A stretch of DNA of 6,169 bases from an uncultured Collinsella sp. (GCA_902475475.1 CABRZY010000109.1:1-6169), one strand, 5' to 3'. Positions 1-5,537 are shown, counted from the first letter of the stretch. The notes: generated by a model from the letters alone, not told the origin. Made by a program: numbers and translations.

Positions 1-643
1 TCAAGAACAGGCGGAGGAACATATTGGAGTTCCACGCCTCGACCCACGGCTGCTCTTTAAGGTCGGCCAAGAAGTTATCGAAGGCCGTCACGCCCTTGAT
101 CTCGACGGAAGGAATCTTGGAGACCTTCTTGGTCGAACCATCGGCGAGCGTATAGGTGCCGCTAAAGGCCTCGTCGCCGCCCTCGACGGGGAAGGTCACG
201 CCGTAGACCTCGACGCGAAAATAGCTGCCAGCCGGCGCCGTCTCGCCAAAGTCGATTTTGAGCGTCTGACCGTCCACCTTGCACGCGGGCTTCATGGGCG
301 TACGGTCCATGAGGTCCTCGCCCGAGAGCATCGTCAGGCGTGTGTCATCGGCACCAAACGTCGTGCCGTCGGCAAACGTCAGAGAAAGACCGCTCAGCTC
401 CTCGTCGGCATCGGCCTGAACTTCCCAGGTAATGCGCGTCTCGGTGCCGCCGACCACAGCGCTGCCCGAACCGGTGTTGGGTCGGGCGGTAATCTTTGCG
501 GTCTCAAGCGCCTGGGCGGTCGTGGGCGCATATGCCCCCGCGCACACCAGCGCGAGCGCCACGGCCATGACGCAGACTAGCTCTTGGAGCAAGGCGGGCA
601 GTGGAAAACACTGCTCTGCGGCCCCTTTGTTCAGTCGAGACAA
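1..643 (-). CDS. Secreted/membrane-anchored protein, partial; probable amino-acid ABC transporter permease with N-terminal extracytoplasmic domain
   Basis: Only the first 214 residues are present; the gene continues beyond position 1. The start is a TTG at 643-641, chosen because AGGAG (649-653) lies 5 nt upstream and the reading frame is open from there to the edge. Residues 17-38 form a hydrophobic segment (LVCVMAVALALVCAGAYA), followed by a possible signal-peptidase site AQA at 43-45. Residues 46 to about 195 are polar, Gly/Asp/Thr-rich and look like beta strands, as in an extracellular beta-sandwich; no known motif was recognised. The end visible here (WNSNMFLRLFL) becomes hydrophobic, as expected before a membrane segment. 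It lies 116 bp downstream of an amino-acid-binding lipoprotein gene on the same strand, which is the main reason for proposing the partner permease. The alternative is an unrelated surface protein. Secretion or membrane location is well supported; the permease role is inferred. Confidence 0.6.
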   Translation of the reverse strand, partial: MSRLNKGAAEQCFPLPALLQELVCVMAVALALVCAGAYAPTTAQALETAKITARPNTGSGSAVVGGTETRITWEVQADADEELSGLSLTFADGTTFGADDTRLTMLSGEDLMDRTPMKPACKVDGQTLKIDFGETAPAGSYFRVEVYGVTFPVEGGDEAFSGTYTLADGSTKKVSKIPSVEIKGVTAFDNFLADLKEQPWVEAWNSNMFLRLFL

Positions 644-710
644 GGTGGCTCCTATCGTAGAAGTTGCCGGCAAAACGAGACGGAAACGCTCTCCGTCGAG
701 AGAAGCGCAA

Positions 711-739
711 AGGCCCTCTCCGCAAAACGGAAAGGGCCT
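711..739 (-). promoter_or_regulatory. Intercistronic hairpin between binding-protein gene and downstream gene
   Basis: The arms 711-722 and 728-739 pair over 12 positions around a 5-nt loop. In minus-strand RNA all twelve pair, one as a G-U wobble, whereas in plus-strand RNA that position is an A-C mismatch, so the structure suits minus-strand transcription. It begins about 20 nt past the stop codon of the solute-binding protein. The tract after it is only CCUUUGCGC, too short of U for a strong terminator. A role as a 3' stabiliser or partial attenuator, giving more binding protein than permease, is inferred. Confidence 0.55.
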
Positions 740-759
740 ACGCGCAATCAAGCATCTAT

Positions 760-1620
760 TTACTTGATGTTGTACTTAGCCATGAGGGCGTCAACGGTAC
801 CGTCGTCAGTCAGGTCCTTGATGGCCTGGTTGATATCGTCCTTGAGCTTGGTGTTGCCCTGGTTGATGGCGATGGCGTACTCCTCGCCGGTGCTGATCTG
901 CTTAATGGTCTGGCAGGTGTTGAACTGCTCGGCGGTCAGCTGGCTGGCAACGGAGCGGTTGGTGACTACGGCGTCGCCCTTATCGGACTGCAGGGCGCTG
1001 AAGCACTCGGTGGCGTCCTTGTAGGGGACAATCTTGGCCTTGGGGAAGTTCTCCTGGGCAAAGGACTCGGCGGTCGAGCCAGACTGGACGATGATGGTAG
1101 CGTCGGCGTTGTTGAGCTTCTCGCTGTAGTTGTCGGCCGTGATGTCGGTGTTATCGACCTTGGTCACGATAGCCTGATCGTCCATGTAGTAGGAATCGGA
1201 GAAAGTGACTTCCTTCTCACGCTCGGGCGTGTCGGTGATAGCCGCGATGGAGACGTCATACTTAGCGCCCGAAGCGACGCCCGGAACCAGCGTGTCAAAG
1301 TCATTGTTGACATACTCGACATCCAGGCCCAGCTTGTCGCCGATAGCCTTGATGAGCTCAAGGTCAAAGCCCTGATAATCGCCGTTGTCATCCTTGTACT
1401 CAAACGGAGCGTACTCGGCAGAGGTGCCGACGGTCAGCGTACCGTCCTTGACGAGCGCGTACTCCTTGGAACCGTCGACCTTCTCGACCTTAGCGTCGTC
1501 AGAGCTGCTGGAACTGGCATCAGAACCAGAGGTGGCGTTGGACGAGCCGCAGCCCGTCAGAGCAAGGGCGAGCGCCATAGCACCCGTGGCGGCAAATGCG
1601 CCAAGCTTCTTCAGCTTCAT
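760..1620 (-). CDS. Amino-acid ABC transporter solute-binding lipoprotein (SBP family 3)
   Basis: A 286-residue extracytoplasmic binding protein that should deliver a polar amino acid to an ABC importer. ATG at 1620 is chosen because GGAAGGAG (1628-1635) lies 7 nt upstream and a lipoprotein signal follows at once: KLKK, a hydrophobic stretch, and lipobox LTGC with Cys24 as the lipidated residue. Residues 25-50 are a Ser/Asp-rich linker. The family 3 fold runs from about 58 to 286. Its marks are SAEYAPFEY (67-75, aromatic ligand contacts), GFDLELIKAIGDKLGL, the hinge motif SIAAITDTPERE with Arg134 (expected to bind the ligand carboxylate), FSDSYY, GSTAE (181-185) and GDAVVTN (215-221). Asn221 stands where family members such as GlnH have the Asp that binds the ligand amino group. 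Longer upstream in-frame starts lack a ribosome site and would bury the signal peptide. It has its own promoter-like sequence and is probably the first gene of the transporter operon. Exact substrate unknown. Confidence 0.93.
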   Translation of the reverse strand: MKLKKLGAFAATGAMALALALTGCGSSNATSGSDASSSSSDDAKVEKVDGSKEYALVKDGTLTVGTSAEYAPFEYKDDNGDYQGFDLELIKAIGDKLGLDVEYVNNDFDTLVPGVASGAKYDVSIAAITDTPEREKEVTFSDSYYMDDQAIVTKVDNTDITADNYSEKLNNADATIIVQSGSTAESFAQENFPKAKIVPYKDATECFSALQSDKGDAVVTNRSVASQLTAEQFNTCQTIKQISTGEEYAIAINQGNTKLKDDINQAIKDLTDDGTVDALMAKYNIK

Positions 1621-1638
1621 AATCAGTCTCCTTCCAAT

Positions 1639-1660
1639 GACCCCACGTGATTCAGGGGTC
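1639..1660. repeat. Inverted repeat in the leader of the solute-binding protein gene
   Basis: GACCCC (1639-1644) and GGGGTC (1655-1660) form 6-bp inverted arms around a 10-nt centre. The repeat lies between the putative promoter (1678-1706) and the ribosome binding site (1628-1635), a position suiting a repressor operator or a leader hairpin just upstream of the ribosome site. No regulator gene is next to it, and chance cannot be excluded. Confidence 0.4.
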
Positions 1661-1677
1661 TGCAAAAACTGAGGGTT

Positions 1678-1706
1678 ATTATGCACCCGCTTGGAAGAAT
1701 CCGCAA
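1678..1706 (-). promoter_or_regulatory. Putative sigma-70-type promoter of the ABC transporter locus
   Basis: Read on the minus strand, TTGCGG (1701-1706) and CATAAT (1678-1683) are separated by exactly 17 nt. CATAAT matches the -10 consensus at five of six positions, and TTGCGG keeps the TTG of the -35 box. Transcription would start near 1671, giving a leader of about 50 nt before the ATG at 1620 that includes the inverted repeat at 1639-1660. A near-palindrome TGGAGCACTCCA (1742-1753) lies about 36 bp upstream of the -35 box and could bind an activator, but is unsupported otherwise. Confidence 0.5.
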
Positions 1707-1767
1707 TTAGAAAACTGATTGAAACAAACCCATAACGTGAATGGAGCACTCCACTTTATGACAGTCA

Positions 1768-2634
1768 TCACTGCTGCAATGACCTTAACAATTTGATTTC
1801 AGCCGCATAACCTGCAAGTTCGTTCGGTGTCTCCAAAATGAATGGCAATGCGCGCAAGCGGCCATTCGATACAATATTCTGCATAACCTGCATACCGCCG
1901 CCAAACTCTTCGCTACCCAGGTAGCCCTTACCGATGCATTCGTGGCGGTCCTTATGGGCGCCGCAGGGGTTCTTGGAGTCATTGATATGCACGGCGCGCA
2001 GGCGCTCGATACCCACCACACGATCGAACTCGTCGAGCACGCCTTCAAGATCGTGGACGATGTCGTAGCCGGCGTCATTCACATGGCAGGTGTCCAAGCA
2101 AACGCCCAACTTGGCCGACAGCTCGGGACACTTGTCGGCAACGCCCTGGATGATGAGTGCCAGTTCCTCAAAGCTGCGGCCCACCTCGGTGCCCTTGCCG
2201 GCCATGGTCTCGAGCAGCACCGTCGTCTGTTGGCCCTCAAACATCACCTGGCACAGGGTGTCGACGATCATCTGAATGCCGGCGTCGGAGCCCTGCCCCA
2301 CATGCGCACCGGGATGGAAGTTGTAGTAGTTGCCGGGCAGCGCTTCCATGCGCCGCAGGTCCTCCGCCATGGCCTCCAAGGCAAACTCGCGCGCCCGCTC
2401 TTTGGCCGAGCAGGGGTTATAGGTATACGGGGCATGAGCCACAAGCGGGCCAAAATCGTTCTGTTCCATAAGCTCGCGCAGGGCGGCCACGTCATCCATG
2501 TCAAGGTCTTTCGCCTTGCCGCCGCGCGGGTTGCGCGTAAAGAATGCAAAGGTATTGGCGCCAATTGACAACGCCGTCTCCCCCATCGCCCGATAGCCCT
2601 TCGTCGTGGATAGATGACATCCGATCGTCAGCAT
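1768..2634 (-). CDS. nfo: Endonuclease IV (deoxyribonuclease IV, AP endonuclease)
   Basis: A 288-residue cytoplasmic DNA-repair enzyme that cleaves 5' of abasic sites and removes blocking 3' groups in base-excision repair. It has the usual length and a TIM-barrel AP-endonuclease-2 layout. All nine metal ligands expected for the trinuclear zinc site can be placed: His67 (HAPY), His107 (NFHPGAHVG), Glu142 (LETMAGKGTEVG), Asp181 and His184 (CLDTCHVNDAGYD), His216 (VHINDSK), Asp229 and His231 (HKDRHECIGKGYLG) and Glu268 (ILETP). The start ATG at 2634 follows a G-rich ribosome site (minus-strand GAGGGGGAG, 2641-2649) 6 nt upstream. The 79-bp hairpin repeat lies immediately in front of that site. 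The gene stands between a transporter locus and an oxidoreductase and is probably expressed on its own; no clear terminator was found between it and the transporter promoter. Confidence 0.97.
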   Translation of the reverse strand: MLTIGCHLSTTKGYRAMGETALSIGANTFAFFTRNPRGGKAKDLDMDDVAALRELMEQNDFGPLVAHAPYTYNPCSAKERAREFALEAMAEDLRRMEALPGNYYNFHPGAHVGQGSDAGIQMIVDTLCQVMFEGQQTTVLLETMAGKGTEVGRSFEELALIIQGVADKCPELSAKLGVCLDTCHVNDAGYDIVHDLEGVLDEFDRVVGIERLRAVHINDSKNPCGAHKDRHECIGKGYLGSEEFGGGMQVMQNIVSNGRLRALPFILETPNELAGYAAEIKLLRSLQQ

Positions 2635-2640
2635 CCCCAG

Positions 2641-2649
2641 CTCCCCCTC
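2641..2649 (-). promoter_or_regulatory. G-rich ribosome binding site of nfo
   Basis: The minus strand reads GAGGGGGAG here, 6 nt before the ATG of nfo. Its AGGGG is complementary to CCCCT at 2726-2730, the far end of the adjacent hairpin repeat. Folding of the repeat would bring the two together, so the site may be partly hidden in the folded transcript (inference). Confidence 0.6.
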
Positions 2650-2650
2650 A

Positions 2651-2729
2651 TCAGTTGCGGTGAAATAGTTCCTGTCGATGCCTTATTCTGCCGCAAACAG
2701 GAACTATTCCACCGCAAGTTATAAAAGGG
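2651..2729 (-). repeat. 79-bp hairpin repeat element, copy 1
   Basis: Matches 3838-3916 at 78 of 79 positions in the same orientation; the only difference is A at 2697 versus G at 3884. Arms 2655-2675 and 2697-2717 are 21-nt inverted repeats with a single imperfect position, which becomes a G-U pair in minus-strand RNA. The loop (2676-2696) is also 21 nt and on the minus strand starts TTGCGGNNGAATA, echoing the start of the neighbouring arm, so the element consists of three 21-nt modules. No U tract follows the stem on either strand, so it is not a standard terminator. It contains no gene and carries no transposase. It sits just upstream of the ribosome binding site of nfo. Confidence 0.9.
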
Positions 2730-2806
2730 GCATCAGAGATGCGGGCCACCGAGCACTACGGCTACGGGCGCCGGCGTCATGATCCCTCACGCGTCAGCGC
2801 CAGGTC

Positions 2807-3826
2807 CTAGAGGGCTAGACGGATTGCATCGATAATGCGCGCGCAGCGCTGTGTGGCGGCAAGGGGCATGACGGGGCTCTCGTGTTTCCCCGCCCGGATG
2901 AGCTGGGTCGCATGCTGGATTTCGCCGTAGAAATCATCGACCTCAAACGGGGCATTTATTTCGAGCATTCGTCCGTCGGAGTACTTCACATGGGCGAGCT
3001 CGGGGCGATGGAGGCGCTCGATTTCCAACGAACCCCGCTCGCAGGCAATCGTTAAGCGGCTTTCATATGCTGCTTTGCCGTCACACACCATATGAATGGG
3101 TATACCGCCGACGCTCATATGGACCTCGTCGGCCCAATCGACGCGGCCGCCCGATACGTCACGCCAGCGAACTTCATGGGACGAAACCTCGCACGCGCCC
3201 GCGAGCAAATCCTCAAACCAACCGACCGCATAGCAGCCCATGTCATATAGACAGCCACCCTGCAATGGGTCGAGCAGATAACTCGAAGGGGGCTCACCAT
3301 AATCGAGTTTTTGCACGCTTTCAATCGAGACGATACGGCCGAGCTCGCCAGACGCAAGCAAGCCCTTCACGCGAGTACGCATCGGACAAAACCGATTTTT
3401 CATCGCCTCCATAAACAGCACGCCGCGCTCGCGAGAGGTGGAGGCAATCGAGAGAGCCTCTTCTTCGTTCAAAACGGCCGGCTTTTCGCACAGCACGGCC
3501 TTTCCCGCGCGCAGTGCCCGACAGACCCAATGCGCATGCATGCCATGTGGAAGAGCCAAGTAGATTACGTCGACATCGGGGTCGGCAATCAGCGCATCAT
3601 AAGCCGCATCGCCGCTATCGTCAGCCGTGGCATAACTGTGCGCGGCATCAATCGAAAACGCTCGGCAAAATTCCTCGACATGTGCAGGAGTGCGGCCGGC
3701 CGCAGCCACCAGCCGTGCCCCGTCGACCTTCTTGAGCGACGATGCAAATCGATGAGAAATGCGTCCAGCGCCCAAAACGCCCCAACGAACCTCACGCAAA
3801 TCATCACATGAATCCCGATGGCCCAC
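2807..3826 (-). CDS. GFO/IDH/MocA family NAD(P)-dependent oxidoreductase
   Basis: A 339-residue cytoplasmic dehydrogenase of the glucose-fructose oxidoreductase/inositol dehydrogenase superfamily, close in appearance to the dihydrodiol-dehydrogenase-like branch. The N-terminal Rossmann fold starts at WGVLGAGRIS (15-24). VDVIYLALPHGMHAHW (85-100) precedes the family signature CEKP (113-116), whose Lys is the usual catalytic residue. The C-terminal half shows FMEAMKNRF and GGCLYDMGCYAVGW (190-203), typical of the substrate domain. GTG at 3826 is chosen because AAGGGGG (3832-3838) lies 5 nt upstream. The frame stays open further upstream, but that extension would be translated from the 79-bp repeat and is unlikely. 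The aldo/keto reductase gene lies 90 bp upstream on the same strand with only the repeat between them, so co-transcription and a shared pathway are plausible. The substrate, probably a sugar, polyol or related carbonyl, cannot be read from the sequence. Confidence 0.9.
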   Translation of the reverse strand: MGHRDSCDDLREVRWGVLGAGRISHRFASSLKKVDGARLVAAAGRTPAHVEEFCRAFSIDAAHSYATADDSGDAAYDALIADPDVDVIYLALPHGMHAHWVCRALRAGKAVLCEKPAVLNEEEALSIASTSRERGVLFMEAMKNRFCPMRTRVKGLLASGELGRIVSIESVQKLDYGEPPSSYLLDPLQGGCLYDMGCYAVGWFEDLLAGACEVSSHEVRWRDVSGGRVDWADEVHMSVGGIPIHMVCDGKAAYESRLTIACERGSLEIERLHRPELAHVKYSDGRMLEINAPFEVDDFYGEIQHATQLIRAGKHESPVMPLAATQRCARIIDAIRLAL

Positions 3827-3831
3827 GACAG

Positions 3832-3838
3832 CCCCCTT
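3832..3838 (-). promoter_or_regulatory. Ribosome binding site that fixes the GTG start of the oxidoreductase
   Basis: The minus strand reads AAGGGGG, 5 nt before the GTG at 3826, and decides against the longer reading frame beginning inside the repeat. AAGGG is complementary to CCCTT at the far end of repeat copy 2 (3912-3916), the same relation as at nfo. Confidence 0.6.
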
Positions 3839-3916
3839 CAGTTGCGGTGAAATAGTTCCTGTCGATGCCTTATTCTGCCGCAAGCAGGAACTATTCCACC
3901 GCAAGTTATAAAAGGG
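3838..3916 (-). repeat. 79-bp hairpin repeat element, copy 2
   Basis: Second copy of the element at 2651-2729, same orientation, one substitution (G at 3884). Arms 3842-3862 and 3884-3904 flank a 21-nt loop. It fills almost the whole gap between the aldo/keto reductase and the GFO/IDH gene. One end directly abuts the reductase stop codon (3917-3919), and the other touches the ribosome binding site of the next gene. Because the frame through it is open it can be mistaken for the N-terminus of the GFO/IDH protein. Confidence 0.9.
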
Positions 3917-5107
3917 TCACGAGGAGCGCGTTTTGCCGAAGGCCTTAAGCACCGCCGTCACGGGGCCAGGCTGAAAACGGCGGCGTACGTCGTCCAAGCG
4001 CCCGGGGATATCAATGTGCTGCGGGCAATGCCGCGCGCATTTGCCGCACTTGACGCAATTGCTCACCAGCTTGGGCTCGTTCGTCCGCACCGCGCTCGCC
4101 GTAAAGTATTGAGACAGCCCCGTAAACCAGCTGTGCGCATAGCTTGCGTTGTAGGCAGCAAAACACCCAGGGATATTGATGCCTTTAGGACACGGCATGC
4201 AATAGCCGCATCCCGTGCAGGGCACGCGATTCGATTTTTCAAACTCCCTCAGCACGCGTGCGATGGCATCGAGCTGAGCAGCCGTCATCGAATCCGGCAG
4301 GGCCCGATCGGCCAACGCCGCGTTCTCATCCACTTGCGCGGTATCGGTCATACCCGAAAGCAGCATCGTCACCTGAGGATGGTTCCACACCCACGAAAGC
4401 CCCCAGGCGGCCGGAGTGCGCAAATGCGGGTCACGGGCGCCATCGAGCACAGCGCGTGCCCGCGGCGGAAGTTTGCCCGCTAGACGACCGCCCAGCAGTG
4501 GCTCCATCACAAACACCGCAAGACCGCGCTCCGCAGCCGCCATGAGTCCTGCCGTTCCCGCTTGGTAACGCTCGCCGGCATAGTTGTACTGGATCTGGCA
4601 AAAATCCCAGTCATATGCGTCAAGCACCGTCAGGAAATCCGCCGCGCTGCCGTGATACGAAAAACCAATCTGGCGAATGCGCCCCGCCGCCTTTTGACGC
4701 GCGATCCAGTCCTCGATGCCCAACGCCACCACACGTTCCCACTGGGCGGGCGAGGTAATGTTGTGCATGAGGTAATAGTCGATATGGTCGGTCCGCAGGC
4801 GGCACAGTTGCTCGTCGAAGAACCGGTCGAAATCCTCCGCGCATTTGCACGAAGCATGCGGCAGCTTGGTCGCGAGCAAAACCTGGTCGCGTAGGCCTAG
4901 GCGCTCAAGCGAAGCGCCCACGCAAGCCTCGTTGCCGGGATAGAGATAGGCCGTGTCCAGGTAGTTAATCCCCTGCTCCACCGCACGGGAGATGATGGCG
5001 TCGGCTGTCTTCGCATCCGGGCGTCCCGGCGCACCGGGAAACCTCATGCAGCCCAGCCCCAACGCCGAGATACGGTTACCGCTTTTGGGGTCAACGCGAT
5101 ATTGCAC
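3917..5107 (-). CDS. Aldo/keto reductase with C-terminal 4Fe-4S ferredoxin-like domain
   Basis: A 396-residue cytoplasmic oxidoreductase. Residues 1 to about 285 are an aldo/keto reductase barrel with the expected catalytic set: Asp51 and Tyr56 (LDTAYLYPGNE), Lys81 (ATKLP) and His115 (YYLMHN). IGFSYHG (147-153) and QIQYNYAGER (171-180) are also typical. The C-terminal part carries two cysteine groups: C297, C300, C303, C306 (CTGCGYCMPCP) and C351, C354, C357, C361 (CVKCGKCARHCP). Each is followed by Pro and an I-x-I-P stretch, as in the Fer4-type domain attached to this AKR subgroup, so two iron-sulfur clusters are likely. Such proteins are common in anaerobes; electron transfer between the clusters and the nicotinamide site is inferred. 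GTG at 5107 is used because AGGAGG (5112-5117) lies 4 nt upstream. The length is normal for the subgroup. The next gene downstream is the GFO/IDH oxidoreductase. Substrate unknown. Confidence 0.94.
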   Translation of the reverse strand: MQYRVDPKSGNRISALGLGCMRFPGAPGRPDAKTADAIISRAVEQGINYLDTAYLYPGNEACVGASLERLGLRDQVLLATKLPHASCKCAEDFDRFFDEQLCRLRTDHIDYYLMHNITSPAQWERVVALGIEDWIARQKAAGRIRQIGFSYHGSAADFLTVLDAYDWDFCQIQYNYAGERYQAGTAGLMAAAERGLAVFVMEPLLGGRLAGKLPPRARAVLDGARDPHLRTPAAWGLSWVWNHPQVTMLLSGMTDTAQVDENAALADRALPDSMTAAQLDAIARVLREFEKSNRVPCTGCGYCMPCPKGINIPGCFAAYNASYAHSWFTGLSQYFTASAVRTNEPKLVSNCVKCGKCARHCPQHIDIPGRLDDVRRRFQPGPVTAVLKAFGKTRSS

Positions 5108-5193
5108 GGCCCCTCCTCCCCCATCGAAGCCCTGATAAGGCGAAACAAACCTGTCACGTCATCGAAGCACATCGGAATCGCAATCGAGAACGT

Positions 5194-5223
5194 ATCGTAA
5201 CGCAGCAGAAATCAGGCCGTCAC
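5194..5223 (-). promoter_or_regulatory. Weak candidate promoter for the aldo/keto reductase
   Basis: On the minus strand GTGACG (5218-5223) and TACGAT (5194-5199) are 18 nt apart, each a partial match to the -35 and -10 boxes. The -35 box overlaps a perfect 11-bp palindrome GCCGTCACGGC (5216-5226) that could be an operator. The resulting leader of about 80 nt contains GCTTCGATG twice (within 5121-5129 and 5160-5168). The whole 5108-5269 gap separates divergent genes, so it should hold promoters for both; no good plus-strand promoter was recognised in it. Confidence 0.3.
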
Positions 5224-5269
5224 GGCACCGCTTTAACATCAGCAAAAAGCCCGACGAAAGGAGACGAGC

Positions 5270-5464
5270 GTGACCACACGAGAGGATGCCTGCCCCTACC
5301 CCGGCGAACAATACATTCTCTCGGTCGACCGTTACCAGACCGAGGTCATGGACCATCTGGACGAGCTTCCCGCCACAGGCGCCGTCATCTTCTGCACCTT
5401 CCCCAAGGTGCGCGATGGCGTTGGATATCCCGCACGCGTTTTTGCCATCTGCCCCGCGGCATAA
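5270..5464 (+). CDS. Small protein resembling the C-terminal part of cyclase-family (kynurenine formamidase-like) hydrolases
   Basis: A 64-residue protein. GTG at 5270 follows a strong GAAAGGAG (5256-5263) by 6 nt, and an in-frame stop at 5234-5236 prevents a longer upstream reading in this frame. Residues 30-62 (LDELPATGAVIFCTFPKV, then GVGYPARVFAICP) resemble the last beta strands of PF04199 cyclase enzymes, which typically end with an LP-x-x-G strand, a lysine-containing turn and a G-x-P-x-R-x-F/I-A strand. Those enzymes are over 200 residues long, and their metal-binding HxGTHxD motif is absent here and in the upstream DNA. It is therefore either a decayed fragment that acquired a start, or a free-standing small protein. 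Codon use matches its neighbours. A terminator follows at 5538-5563. The coding call is fairly secure from the ribosome site and codon pattern; the family link is tentative. Confidence 0.6.
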   Translation: MTTREDACPYPGEQYILSVDRYQTEVMDHLDELPATGAVIFCTFPKVRDGVGYPARVFAICPAA

Positions 5465-5525
5465 GTTCCCATGCGTTTGTTCTTCTAAATTCAGCCTCCG
5501 GTGCACGCTACACGCCCCAGCGGCA

Positions 5526-5531
5526 TACAAT
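5526..5531 (+). promoter_or_regulatory. Possible -10 element of the ketopantoate reductase gene
   Basis: TACAAT matches the -10 consensus at five of six positions, but no convincing -35 box lies 16-18 nt upstream. If it is used, transcription starts at about 5538, the first base of the terminator hairpin, so the mRNA would begin with that hairpin. Confidence 0.3.
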
Positions 5532-5537
5532 CCATCA

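Noticed and set aside
664..1650. Long open frame (328 codons) on the plus strand opposite the solute-binding protein gene
   Set aside because: It is antisense to a clear lipoprotein gene and its translation is a Val/Leu/Gly-rich string with no domain. The open frame follows from the GC-rich codon use of the opposite strand.
1621..1675. T-box or other known riboswitch in the leader of the transporter gene
   Set aside because: The leader is only about 50 nt and lacks the conserved T-box sequence or any aptamer fold I recognise.
1942..2568. Plus-strand open frame of 208 codons opposite nfo
   Set aside because: It is a mirror frame of a gene with all nine metal ligands intact, and no recognisable motif or plausible domain appears in it.
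2651..2729. Repeat interpreted as a rho-independent terminator
   Set aside because: Neither strand has a U tract directly after the stem, and the position immediately before a ribosome binding site does not suit a terminator.
2651..2729. Repeat interpreted as a CRISPR unit
   Set aside because: There are only two copies more than 1 kb apart with genes between them and no spacers or cas genes.
2730..2806. Terminator after the GFO/IDH gene
   Set aside because: Only short imperfect GC inverted repeats are present and no T tract follows on the minus strand.
2651..3916. The two repeats interpreted as ends of a composite transposon or attachment sites carrying the GFO/IDH gene
   Set aside because: There is no transposase or integrase, no target duplication was seen, and the gene between them matches its surroundings in codon use. 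Copies abutting gene starts fit a dispersed intergenic element better.
5159..5530. Minus-strand open frame of 123 codons across the divergent region and the small cyclase-like gene
   Set aside because: It has no motif and runs opposite a better supported gene with its own ribosome site and terminator.
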